From Promethearchaeota archaeon (GTDB lineage Archaea > Asgardarchaeota > Lokiarchaeia > Sigyniarchaeales > SOKP01), in the NCBI GenBank assembly GCA_030615235.1, contig JAUWZR010000166.1:1-5854 (forward strand): 5,854 nt of DNA. Direction: 5' to 3'. How positions within the stretch are numbered: position 1 is the stretch's first letter; each line of letters begins with the position of its first letter. A program made the position numbers and the translations under genes. Of this stretch, positions 1 through 5,854 are shown piece after piece. Under the pieces are notes generated by a model. It was not told the DNA's origin and ran no database searches. It saw only the letters and a program-made list of their open reading frames with translations.

Positions 1-35
1 CTGTCTACAACACTCTAGAGTTGAATAGATATGAA

Positions 36-476
36 TTACTTTTCCTTTTCTTCATCGGTTCTTGAATCGACATAACCGCTTTTTTCTAAACTTGAACACC
101 CACAATAAACACCCACGAATTCACAAGGTTCATCAAAAGGATTTTTGTGCCAATGAACTTGTCCCCTGCTAGCCCAAATTGCTGTTCCTGGTCCACAGAC
201 TTGTTCAACATCTTTCCCGTCTATAGTTACACCGGCTATACACTGCCCCTTCACCACATAAGCAACTTCATCTGCATTCATGTGTTTATGTTTATGATGT
301 TTCGCTCCTGCTGGGAAAATACTGTGATTCCATAATGTAGTTTTATTATTAGGAACTGTATCTTCAGTAATGACATACTGTAATTCGAATTCGGGCATTA
401 ATTCTGTCACCTTCGGATCTTGTGGGATCTCCTTATAATGCCAAAAATTTTTTTTCTCAGGTTTGAATTCTGTCAT
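36..476 (-). CDS. Small single-domain cupin, probable metal-binding protein
   Basis: This 146-residue protein is a single beta-barrel cupin. Cupin motif 1, G(X)5HXH(X)4E(X)6G, fits exactly at Gly57, His63, His65, Glu70 and Gly77. Motif 2, G(X)5PXG(X)2H(X)3N, fits at Gly97, Gly105, His108 and Asn112, with Ser103 in place of the usual Pro. His63, His65, Glu70 and His108 should bind one divalent metal. There is no signal peptide, so it is probably cytoplasmic. A Cys-Gly-Cys sits at 125-127 and the tail is charged (DEEKEK). It is the last visible gene of the importer operon, 29 nt after ATPase 2. Family members include isomerases, dioxygenases and ligand-binding sensors, and the sequence does not tell which. 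An ATG at 488 is in frame, but its bases form the Shine-Dalgarno for the ATG at 476, so the shorter start is chosen. Fold is very likely; function is unknown. Confidence 0.9.
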   Translation of the reverse strand: MTEFKPEKKNFWHYKEIPQDPKVTELMPEFELQYVITEDTVPNNKTTLWNHSIFPAGAKHHKHKHMNADEVAYVVKGQCIAGVTIDGKDVEQVCGPGTAIWASRGQVHWHKNPFDEPCEFVGVYCGCSSLEKSGYVDSRTDEEKEK

Positions 477-480
477 AATT

Positions 481-486
481 TCCTCC
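481..486 (-). promoter_or_regulatory. Shine-Dalgarno that sets the cupin start
   Basis: Read on the minus strand this is GGAGGA, four bases before the ATG at 476. It overlaps the upstream in-frame ATG at 488-486, which has no comparable site of its own in the right place. This supports starting the cupin at 476 (MTEFKPEKK) rather than at 488. Confidence 0.8.
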
Positions 487-505
487 ATTTAATTTTTTGG
501 GTGTG

Positions 506-1615
506 TCATATTTTCAATGATTCTTTACTATCTATATCGAATAAATGTATATCTTCTTCTTCAAATGAAAATTTTATTTTATCTCCAATTTTTGGAATAA
601 TTTCAGATTCTGTTTTTATTATTATCTTTTTTGAATTTAGAGTTAAGTAAATATAATTTTCATTCCCCATATTTTCAATCAATGAAACAGTGGCGGCATT
701 AGTTTTAGTAGTCATAAATGGGATATTTTGCATTAATATTTTAATCGATGATGGTCTTATCCCAGCAATCAAATATTTTCCTAAAAACTTGGACAAATAT
801 CTTTCATAATATCTTTTGGAGATTTCATAAAAAAAATCTCTATTTTGAAGAAAATATTTGTCATCTTTGTTTTTTACTTTTAATTCGAAAAAATTCATCG
901 GAGGTTTCCCAATAAAACTTGCTACAAATTGATCTTTTGGGCTGTTAAACACTTCTTCTGGAGTACCTACTTGGTGAATTTTCCCATCGCGTAAAACTAC
1001 TAATTTATCCCCTACAGCCATGGCCTCTTCTTGGTCATGGGTTACATAAATCGTAGTCACTCTAAACCTTCTTTGAATTTTTTTAATTTCAGCTCTTAAT
1101 TCCCGTCCGAGTTTTGCATCAATGGCGCTTAAAGGTTCGTCCAACAAAAATATTTTTGGTTTTCTAACTAATGCTCTACCTATTGCGACACGCTGAGATT
1201 CTCCACCTGATAATTGGGCTGGCTTTCTTTCTAACAAACTTGAGATCTTTAGAATGTTTGTAATTTCTTCAACTCTCTTTTGAATTTCGTCTTTAGTAAG
1301 TTCAGTTGTGTGCTCTAATCCTAAAGACAAATTCTGGCGCACAGTCATATGCGGATATAGAGCATAATACTGAAAAACCATTGCTACATCTCTATCTTTT
1401 GGGTCCTCATTGTTGATTAATTCATCATCGATAAAAATAGAACCCTCAAAAAATGTTTCTAATCCTACTATACACCTCATCAGAGTAGTTTTGCCACAAC
1501 CAGATGGACCAACAATTACTGCTAGTTGACCATCATCAACTTCTAGATTCACTTTGTCAAGGCATCTTATAGAGCCAAAATTGTTGCTAAGATTTTTAAT
1601 GGTAAGATTTGCCAT
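506..1615 (-). CDS. ABC importer ATPase 2, MalK/UgpC-like (CUT1 family)
   Basis: This 369-residue cytoplasmic ATPase should power the importer. All nucleotide-binding motifs are present: A-loop aromatic Phe13, Walker A GPSGCGKTT at 36-44, Q-loop Gln82, signature LSGGE at 135-139, Walker B IFLLDEP at 155-161 with catalytic Glu160, D-loop Asp166 and switch His193 in VTHDQEEAM. Residues from about 235 to the end form the MalK-type OB/TOBE regulatory extension, with GIRPSS at 285-290 and HLFD at 357-360. That extension is rich in Lys, Ile, Phe and Asn and its DNA is very AT-rich. An in-frame TGA lies two codons upstream, so ATG at 1615 is the first possible ATG start, although no clear Shine-Dalgarno precedes it. 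The gene follows the second permease after 117 nt and leads directly into the cupin. It differs clearly from ATPase 1 and may pair with it; the substrate cannot be read from it. Confidence 0.93.
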   Translation of the reverse strand: MANLTIKNLSNNFGSIRCLDKVNLEVDDGQLAVIVGPSGCGKTTLMRCIVGLETFFEGSIFIDDELINNEDPKDRDVAMVFQYYALYPHMTVRQNLSLGLEHTTELTKDEIQKRVEEITNILKISSLLERKPAQLSGGESQRVAIGRALVRKPKIFLLDEPLSAIDAKLGRELRAEIKKIQRRFRVTTIYVTHDQEEAMAVGDKLVVLRDGKIHQVGTPEEVFNSPKDQFVASFIGKPPMNFFELKVKNKDDKYFLQNRDFFYEISKRYYERYLSKFLGKYLIAGIRPSSIKILMQNIPFMTTKTNAATVSLIENMGNENYIYLTLNSKKIIIKTESEIIPKIGDKIKFSFEEEDIHLFDIDSKESLKI

Positions 1616-1732
1616 AATTCATAAAAACATACATAAGCTCAATATTAACGAGTGTGAGCGACTACAAATCCCATGCCCCCTATATATATTTCTAAGAACA
1701 ATTCTTCAAATTAAACTCACTTAAAATGTATT

Positions 1733-2599
1733 TTACCTCTTAAGTGCTCCAAACGTAAAACCATATGCTAAATGTTTGTGTATGAATATTCCAAATATTA
1801 TTGTTGGAATTGCCGCTAGAATGCCAAGCGCCGACTGGGGCCCATAATAAGTTCCTGCTTCATTGGAAAATAATTTGGCAAGCGTCAGTGTTATTGTTTC
1901 AACTCCACGTGACGACAAAGTCAGGGCAAATGTATATTCTGTCCAATTGAGTATAAGCAAAAATAAGGTGGTAGTCATTAATCCGTTTTTTATTATGGGC
2001 AGCCATATTTTATACAGTATCTGCCACTCTGAAAGACCATCCAACATGGCAGCCTCTGTAAATTCCTTAGGAACACCGTCCATAAATCCCTTTAACATTA
2101 ACACAGAATATGGAAGGGTAAATCCTATATATACAATGATCAATCCCCAATATGTATCGATGGCACGTATCAGCTGAAAAAATATCATCAACGGAATTAT
2201 CATAGCCATAGGAGGAAACATCCGCGGCATTATTATCGATAGTAATGTTAAGGAACCTCCTGTTTTGAACCGGGACAAGCTATAAGAACCCAACACTCCG
2301 ATTACGATAGCGACTAATGTGCTGGTTACGGCTACAAAAGCAGTATTAAGATATGGAATGACAGCGCTGGAATACGTTCTCGCAAAACGTCCTGCACTAC
2401 CGAAAAAGATAAAGCGATAATTACTAATAGTTGGCTCGGTGGGGATCCAGGTTGGAGGATAAGTCACCCATTCATTGGGTGACTTGAAAGAGGTCATAAG
2501 CATCCAAAAGAGAGGAAACAATAGGGATGCCGTTACTGCATATAGAAAAATATGAGCTAAGCCCTTTCTAACGTTATATTTCATCATGCTATCAGACAT
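1733..2599 (-). CDS. ABC importer permease, MalG/UgpE type (CUT1 family)
   Basis: This 288-residue inner-membrane protein forms one half of the transport channel. Six hydrophobic segments are visible at about 15-37, 82-108, 116-142, 148-170, 207-228 and 256-278, the usual MalG-type topology. The cytoplasmic EAA loop that contacts an ATPase lies at about 179-206, with Glu182-Ala-Ala, Gly188 and Pro201 (sequence EFTEAAMLDG, then IWLP). Length is normal for the family. The protein ends in a short basic tail (ALKR). The ATG at 2599 has AAAGGA seven bases upstream, inside the last codons of the partner permease. Only two bases separate that gene's stop from this start, so translation is probably coupled and the two subunits made in equal amounts. 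Identity as a CUT1 permease is secure; the substrate is not evident. Confidence 0.94.
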   Translation of the reverse strand: MSDSMMKYNVRKGLAHIFLYAVTASLLFPLFWMLMTSFKSPNEWVTYPPTWIPTEPTISNYRFIFFGSAGRFARTYSSAVIPYLNTAFVAVTSTLVAIVIGVLGSYSLSRFKTGGSLTLLSIIMPRMFPPMAMIIPLMIFFQLIRAIDTYWGLIIVYIGFTLPYSVLMLKGFMDGVPKEFTEAAMLDGLSEWQILYKIWLPIIKNGLMTTTLFLLILNWTEYTFALTLSSRGVETITLTLAKLFSNEAGTYYGPQSALGILAAIPTIIFGIFIHKHLAYGFTFGALKR

Positions 2600-2601
2600 T
2601 T

Positions 2602-3498
2602 TTATTTCCTTTCAACCAAGACCGATCTCAAAGCTAAACTGAAGCCTAACAAGGAAATGAATAGTATTATCCAGGCACCAGCTGAGACATATGAGATCCT
2701 ACTGTATTTGAATCCATATTTAAATAAATAGAAAGATATGGTTTGGGTGCGAGTACCGGGGCCGCCATGAGTTAGAAGATGAACCACATCGAATACCTTA
2801 AGCGCCTCCATCATTCTAATCACCAAAGCTATTGTTATAATTCCTTTTAATTTTGGAAATTTGATTCGCCAAGAGAGTTGCCATTCGGTCGCCCCTAATA
2901 TTTTTGCTGCCCTTATCTCAGAAGTAGATATATTTACCAGACCTGAAAAGAGAATCAAAAATGTCAACGGGTACCAATGCCAAATCTCAGATAAGATTAT
3001 GGGTATTATTGCATATTTGGGATGTGAGAACCAGGAGGCTTTGAATTCTGTATTCAAAATAATGCTAATTATTTGATTAACTGGGCCATTGGCGCTAAAG
3101 ATCAACCAGAAATTATTTCCTATTACTATTGGAGGAATCATAATCGGGATGATCAATAAGGGGTAAAGAATTTTTTTACCATGTATGTTTCCTGTTAAAA
3201 TTGATGCAATTAACAAACCTATTGTGAACTCCACCCCTAAACAGATTAAAGAAATATAAACTGTTCTAATCACAGCTTTAACAAACTCATCATCCATTAG
3301 AATTTTAAAATAATTATCTAGAAATACAAATTTCGACTGCCAAAAATTTATTCCGAAAGTAGGCTGAAAATTAACTAAACTGAACCAGATGACGAGTATA
3401 GTGGGAATTATTATTAGAAAGAGTATAATGATATTGGTTGGTAACAGCATAATGATATTTACAGGTATTTTTCCCTTTCTTTTGATTCGTTCACTCAA
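2602..3498 (-). CDS. ABC importer permease, MalF/UgpA type (CUT1 family)
   Basis: This 298-residue membrane protein is the other channel half. Hydrophobic segments lie at about 14-40, 77-102, 110-134, 162-188, 218-240 and 270-292, and it lacks the extra N-terminal helices and large periplasmic loop of enteric MalF, as is usual for UgpA-like proteins. The EAA loop spans about 191-219, with Glu194, Ala197-Ala198, Gly202 and Pro215. The variant EIRAAKILGA replaces the classic EAA triplet. The GGPGTRTQT stretch at 245-253 is the conserved motif near the C-terminus of this family. The start is a TTG at 3498, overlapping the TGA of ATPase 1 (TTGA), with GGAGGT 11 bases upstream. The next in-frame Met is residue 17, at the edge of the first helix, which would leave almost no cytoplasmic N-terminus. 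Identity is secure; the TTG start is likely. Confidence 0.93.
   Translation of the reverse strand: MSERIKRKGKIPVNIIMLLPTNIIILFLIIIPTILVIWFSLVNFQPTFGINFWQSKFVFLDNYFKILMDDEFVKAVIRTVYISLICLGVEFTIGLLIASILTGNIHGKKILYPLLIIPIMIPPIVIGNNFWLIFSANGPVNQIISIILNTEFKASWFSHPKYAIIPIILSEIWHWYPLTFLILFSGLVNISTSEIRAAKILGATEWQLSWRIKFPKLKGIITIALVIRMMEALKVFDVVHLLTHGGPGTRTQTISFYLFKYGFKYSRISYVSAGAWIILFISLLGFSLALRSVLVERK
2607..2612 (-). promoter_or_regulatory. Shine-Dalgarno of the MalG-type permease
   Basis: On the minus strand this reads AAAGGA, seven bases before the ATG at 2599. It lies within the last codons of the upstream permease gene. This favours the first Met over the Met5 and Met6 alternatives and fits coupled translation. 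Confidence 0.7.
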
Positions 3499-4571
3499 GG
3501 ATACAGTCTACCTCCCTGATCTCTATCGAAAAGAAAGATCCTATTCTCTTTGAGTTTTATTTTTACCCTTTCTTCCAATTCAGGTCGTACTTCTGGTGAA
3601 GTAACGGCGATTATGGATTTTTCTTGTTCTAGGGTCAAATATATCTGGTTTTTATCGCCTAAAAGCTCTAATGAATTTATTGTCCCAAATCCATCTTCCG
3701 TAATTTGATTTCCTACAACAACGTCTGTCGGTCTAACTCCGAGCGTTACTTCAGCTTTTTTGGATTGGGAGTATCCTTTTACCTTAACATTAAGACCTGC
3801 ACCTTGAAATAGAGAACCATCCTCTTCAGGGATAATTGTACCATCGATTAAATTCATAGACGGAACACCAAAAAATTCTGCTACAAATTTACCAATTGGA
3901 TTATTGTATATTTCTCTGGGAGGCCCTTTCTGTAGCGCCTTCCCATCTTTCATTATCATAACTCTGCTGGCAGCAGATAGGGCTTGTTCCTGGTCATGAG
4001 TTACATAAATAAATGTCTTCTTCAAATGTAGATGTAACCTCTTTATTTCAGTTAACATTTCCACCCTTAAATTAGCATCTAAATTGCCCAAAGGCTCATC
4101 GAACAAGAAAAACGAAGGATTGGTAATAAGAGTTCTGCCAATGGCCACTCTTTGGGCTTCTCCTCCGCTAAGCAACCTCACCTTCTTGTCTAGAAGCTTT
4201 CTAATCTTTAATCTATCAGCTATTTCTTCTACACGTTTGTCTATATCTTTCTTACTACTCTTCTTGATCTCTAAACCAAAAGAAATGTTTTTTCTAACAG
4301 TCAAATGAGAAAAAAGACCAATATCTTGAAAGACCATTCCAATATTTCTATCCCTGGGAGATAGTTGGTTATAGGGTTTACCATCTACTGTTACTTCTCC
4401 ATCATCTGGTTTAGTGAAACCAGCGATTATATTAAGTAAGGTAGTTTTTCCACTACCGGATGGTCCAACAATTACACAAAACTCTCCGTCTTGGATTTGT
4501 AGATTTATGCCATCTAATGCTTGGACATCTCCATATCTTTTGGAGATATTATTCAGGACCAATGCAGGCAT
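3495..4571 (-). CDS. ABC importer ATPase 1, MalK/UgpC-like (CUT1 family)
   Basis: This 358-residue ATPase has every motif needed for ATP hydrolysis: A-loop Tyr13, Walker A GPSGSGKTT at 36-44, Q-loop Gln82, signature LSGGE at 134-138, Walker B FFLFDEP at 154-160 with Glu159, D-loop Asp165 and switch His192 in VTHDQEQAL. The C-terminal MalK-type OB/TOBE extension runs from about 235, with GVRPTD at 278-283 and the FLFD end motif at 346-349. It resembles ATPase 2 in layout but differs throughout, so this is not a recent duplication. The start at 4571 gives the family-typical opening (MPALVLNNISKRYG). A GGAG lies about 13 bases upstream, so initiation may be modest. It follows the binding-protein gene after a 162-nt gap holding a hairpin, and its stop overlaps the permease start by four bases. 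Motor subunit function is secure. Confidence 0.94.
   Translation of the reverse strand: MPALVLNNISKRYGDVQALDGINLQIQDGEFCVIVGPSGSGKTTLLNIIAGFTKPDDGEVTVDGKPYNQLSPRDRNIGMVFQDIGLFSHLTVRKNISFGLEIKKSSKKDIDKRVEEIADRLKIRKLLDKKVRLLSGGEAQRVAIGRTLITNPSFFLFDEPLGNLDANLRVEMLTEIKRLHLHLKKTFIYVTHDQEQALSAASRVMIMKDGKALQKGPPREIYNNPIGKFVAEFFGVPSMNLIDGTIIPEEDGSLFQGAGLNVKVKGYSQSKKAEVTLGVRPTDVVVGNQITEDGFGTINSLELLGDKNQIYLTLEQEKSIIAVTSPEVRPELEERVKIKLKENRIFLFDRDQGGRLYP
3510..3515 (-). promoter_or_regulatory. Shine-Dalgarno for the TTG start of the MalF-type permease
   Basis: The minus strand reads GGAGGT here, inside the Gly-Gly codons near the end of ATPase 1. It lies 11 bases before the TTG at 3498, a little long but acceptable. 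No ATG in the right frame lies closer, which supports TTG as the start. Confidence 0.7.
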
Positions 4572-4643
4572 GGGAAAAATATTTCTCCATTAAAGAGGGA
4601 TTTTAGTTGCTTATTGATAAGGTTCAGCAAAAATTGACACTAA

Positions 4644-4720
4644 AAAGCCCACCAAACGTTGACAGTTGCGATATTGTGGATATTTACCGTAATTCACGTG
4701 TCAACCGCTTGGTGGGCTTT
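4644..4720 (-). terminator. Strong hairpin between binding-protein and ATPase genes; terminator or attenuator
   Basis: Arms at 4644-4664 and 4699-4720 pair: 12 perfect pairs (AAAGCCCACCAA with TTGGTGGGCTTT), one A/C mismatch at 4656/4708, two pairs, a bulged base at 4705, then six pairs (TTGACA with TGTCAA). The loop is 34 nt. In the operon-sense RNA the mismatch becomes a G-U wobble and the stem is followed by a run of U (five, ending at 4642), so it fits an intrinsic terminator read on the minus strand. Its place, just after the binding-protein stop and before the membrane and ATPase genes, suits a leaky terminator or a 3' stabiliser that raises binding-protein output. The long loop is unusual for a simple terminator, so a small mobile repeat is the main alternative. 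Confidence 0.7.
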
Positions 4721-4733
4721 GTTAACTTAATTC

Positions 4734-5854
4734 CTAGAATCCGAGCCATTTCTGCACAGCAGGGGAATACATAGCTTTCAAGTTATTCCAAGACTCTATT
4801 TGTTCTTCTCTTCCATATCTCTCTGTTATTTCTTCCCACTTCTCTGCAACATCGTCTAAAGCTGATTTTGGTTTTTGCGCTCCTTTAAGCACTCCTGAAA
4901 CAGCTTCGAGGAGAACTCCACTATATTCTGCCCCCCCTCTCATAGCTATTGCTGGGAAACAGTGTGCGACTTGCCATTTTTGATTCTCCATCCATTCATC
5001 CATGTATATGCCGCCGTTCTTCCTTCGAATCCCAGGGAACTGTGTTTCATCATAGTTGCTCGCCTTAGCCACATCGTACCATCCCCCTGGAGTGAGTGCA
5101 ACCCGAGCGTTCATTGCTGCACCACTCATCCATTGGCTGTAAAGATAGGCCAATTCTTTGTATTTAGAATAAGCTGATACAGAATAGCCCCACCCCCAGT
5201 ATTGGGGTTGAGGACTTATTAATTCCCCATCAATCATCCTTCCGGGATGTGGAGCATACGTTACTTTACCTACCACTTTAGATATTTCTGGATCTTCAAA
5301 TGCCGCCTGAGCCCAGGTCATTATTAAAGTAGAGTAGACTTTCCCACCAGCGAATGCTTCCAGCGCTCTTGCAAAATCAAATTCAAGTGTTCCAGGCATA
5401 GCATATTTTAAGGTATCTTTCATCTCTTCCAGAGCTTTCACTGCTTCCGGCGAATTGATATTGGGATGCATTTCATCATCAAAGAATGCTATTTTTTGGG
5501 ACAGGAATCTAGGATAGAAGTCGAATGCGGTTTCATCCAGGCCCCAGCTCATAGCCATTCCGTAACGTTCTTCCTTAGGATTGTGGAAAAATTCCAACTG
5601 ATCTCTCCATTCTTCCACGGTCTTTGGTTTATCCAAAGGATAACCATATTTACTCTTAAATTTGCTTTTATTAACTGAATCTTCTAACCAATCCTTTCGC
5701 AGATAAAGAGTTGCAACGTCAGTATCTGAGAACAAGAAATAGTAATCGTCTTGGTATTTCATATAGGATTCTAATCCTGGCAATATTCTATGGGGTGAAT
5801 TTGGGTCAGCGATCTGAGGTTCATACTTGTTGACGTATGGATTCAAATTCTCAA
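4734..5854 (-). CDS. ABC importer extracellular solute-binding protein (family 1 type), 5' end missing
   Basis: The frame is open to the window edge (Glu-Asn-Leu precede NPYVNK), so the TTG at 5846 is not a convincing start. The visible 373 or so residues are the middle and C-terminal parts; the signal peptide and probably 100 or more N-terminal residues are outside. Numbering from that TTG, typical family traits are LYLRKDWLE at 47-55, PKTVEEW at 74-80, NSPEAVKALEEMKDT at 131-145, FAGGKVYSTLIMTW at 165-178 and a helical C-terminus. Aromatic residues such as Trp101, Trp178, Tyr216, Trp217 and Trp219 are abundant, as in carbohydrate-binding members. It should act outside the membrane, delivering solute to the two permeases. 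It heads the visible operon and has the highest GC of the genes here. The substrate is not identifiable: sugars, oligosaccharides and polyols such as glycerol all remain possible. Confidence 0.9.
   Translation of the reverse strand, partial: ENLNPYVNKYEPQIADPNSPHRILPGLESYMKYQDDYYFLFSDTDVATLYLRKDWLEDSVNKSKFKSKYGYPLDKPKTVEEWRDQLEFFHNPKEERYGMAMSWGLDETAFDFYPRFLSQKIAFFDDEMHPNINSPEAVKALEEMKDTLKYAMPGTLEFDFARALEAFAGGKVYSTLIMTWAQAAFEDPEISKVVGKVTYAPHPGRMIDGELISPQPQYWGWGYSVSAYSKYKELAYLYSQWMSGAAMNARVALTPGGWYDVAKASNYDETQFPGIRRKNGGIYMDEWMENQKWQVAHCFPAIAMRGGAEYSGVLLEAVSGVLKGAQKPKSALDDVAEKWEEITERYGREEQIESWNNLKAMYSPAVQKWLGF

Noticed and set aside
12..21. Perfect 10-base palindrome ACTCTAGAGT just after the cupin stop
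   Set aside because: It has no loop and no following T run, so it is not a convincing terminator; a 10-base palindrome can occur by chance, and the context downstream is cut off.
443..455. A/T homopolymer run in the cupin N-terminal codons (8 A on the coding strand) as a possible slippage switch
   Set aside because: The frame is intact, such runs are expected in AT-rich DNA (another of 8 lies at 829-836), and nothing indicates programmed frameshifting.
147..650. Plus-strand open frames opposite the cupin and the end of ATPase 2
   Set aside because: They lie antisense to well-supported genes, have no family motifs and have low-complexity or Phe/Ser-rich translations typical of shadow frames.
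1863..2177. 104-codon plus-strand frame opposite the MalG-type permease
   Set aside because: It is fully antisense to a clear permease with EAA loop and six helices, and its translation shows no recognisable domain.
4608..4631. Small inverted repeats (TTGCT/AGCAA and CTTAT/ATAAG) upstream of ATPase 1
   Set aside because: Only five base pairs each and AT-rich; too weak to call a regulatory structure.
4659..4686. TTGACA-N16-TATTTA, promoter-like on the plus strand
   Set aside because: The TTGACA is part of the hairpin stem, the -10 is only a partial match, and no plus-strand gene follows; it would only read antisense into the binding-protein gene.
4084..5678. Other short plus-strand frames opposite ATPase 1 and the binding protein
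   Set aside because: Each is under 80 codons, lies inside a strong minus-strand gene and shows no motifs.

Overview
The window carries one compact, co-oriented gene cluster on the minus strand, read from the right edge to the left. It encodes a CUT1-type (MalEFGK/UgpABCE-like) ABC importer followed by a small cupin. Order in the direction of transcription: extracellular solute-binding protein (5' end cut off by the window), a 162-nt gap with a strong hairpin, ABC ATPase 1, MalF/UgpA-type permease, MalG/UgpE-type permease, a 117-nt gap, ABC ATPase 2, cupin.

The host is a bacterium with moderately low GC, visibly higher in the binding-protein gene (about half GC in places) and very low in the 3' third of ATPase 2. 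It uses strong GGAGG-type Shine-Dalgarno sequences and at least one TTG start. That fits many Bacillota, Thermotogota or similar anaerobic lineages, but nothing in the window fixes the phylum.

How the genes work together: the secreted binding protein should capture a solute, most likely a carbohydrate, polyol or related compound. The two six-helix permeases form the channel, and each carries the cytoplasmic EAA loop that docks onto an ATPase. The operon has two different MalK-like ATPases, both with complete catalytic motifs, rather than the usual single gene for a homodimer. A heterodimeric motor, as proposed for the GlpS/GlpT glycerol importer of rhizobia, is therefore plausible. The distal cupin has an intact metal-binding motif and may act on the imported compound or a product of it.

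Expression: the core genes are tightly packed (4-nt overlap, then 2-nt gap), which suggests translational coupling. The hairpin between the binding-protein gene and the first ATPase has terminator-like features in the operon-sense RNA. It is a good candidate for the partial terminator or mRNA stabiliser that lets binding proteins be made in excess over membrane components. No promoter for the operon is in view; it should lie beyond the right edge.

No RNA genes, CRISPR arrays, insertion sequences, phage or defence genes were seen. The window looks like ordinary transport metabolism. Its less ordinary points are the paired ATPases, the hairpin and the attached cupin.
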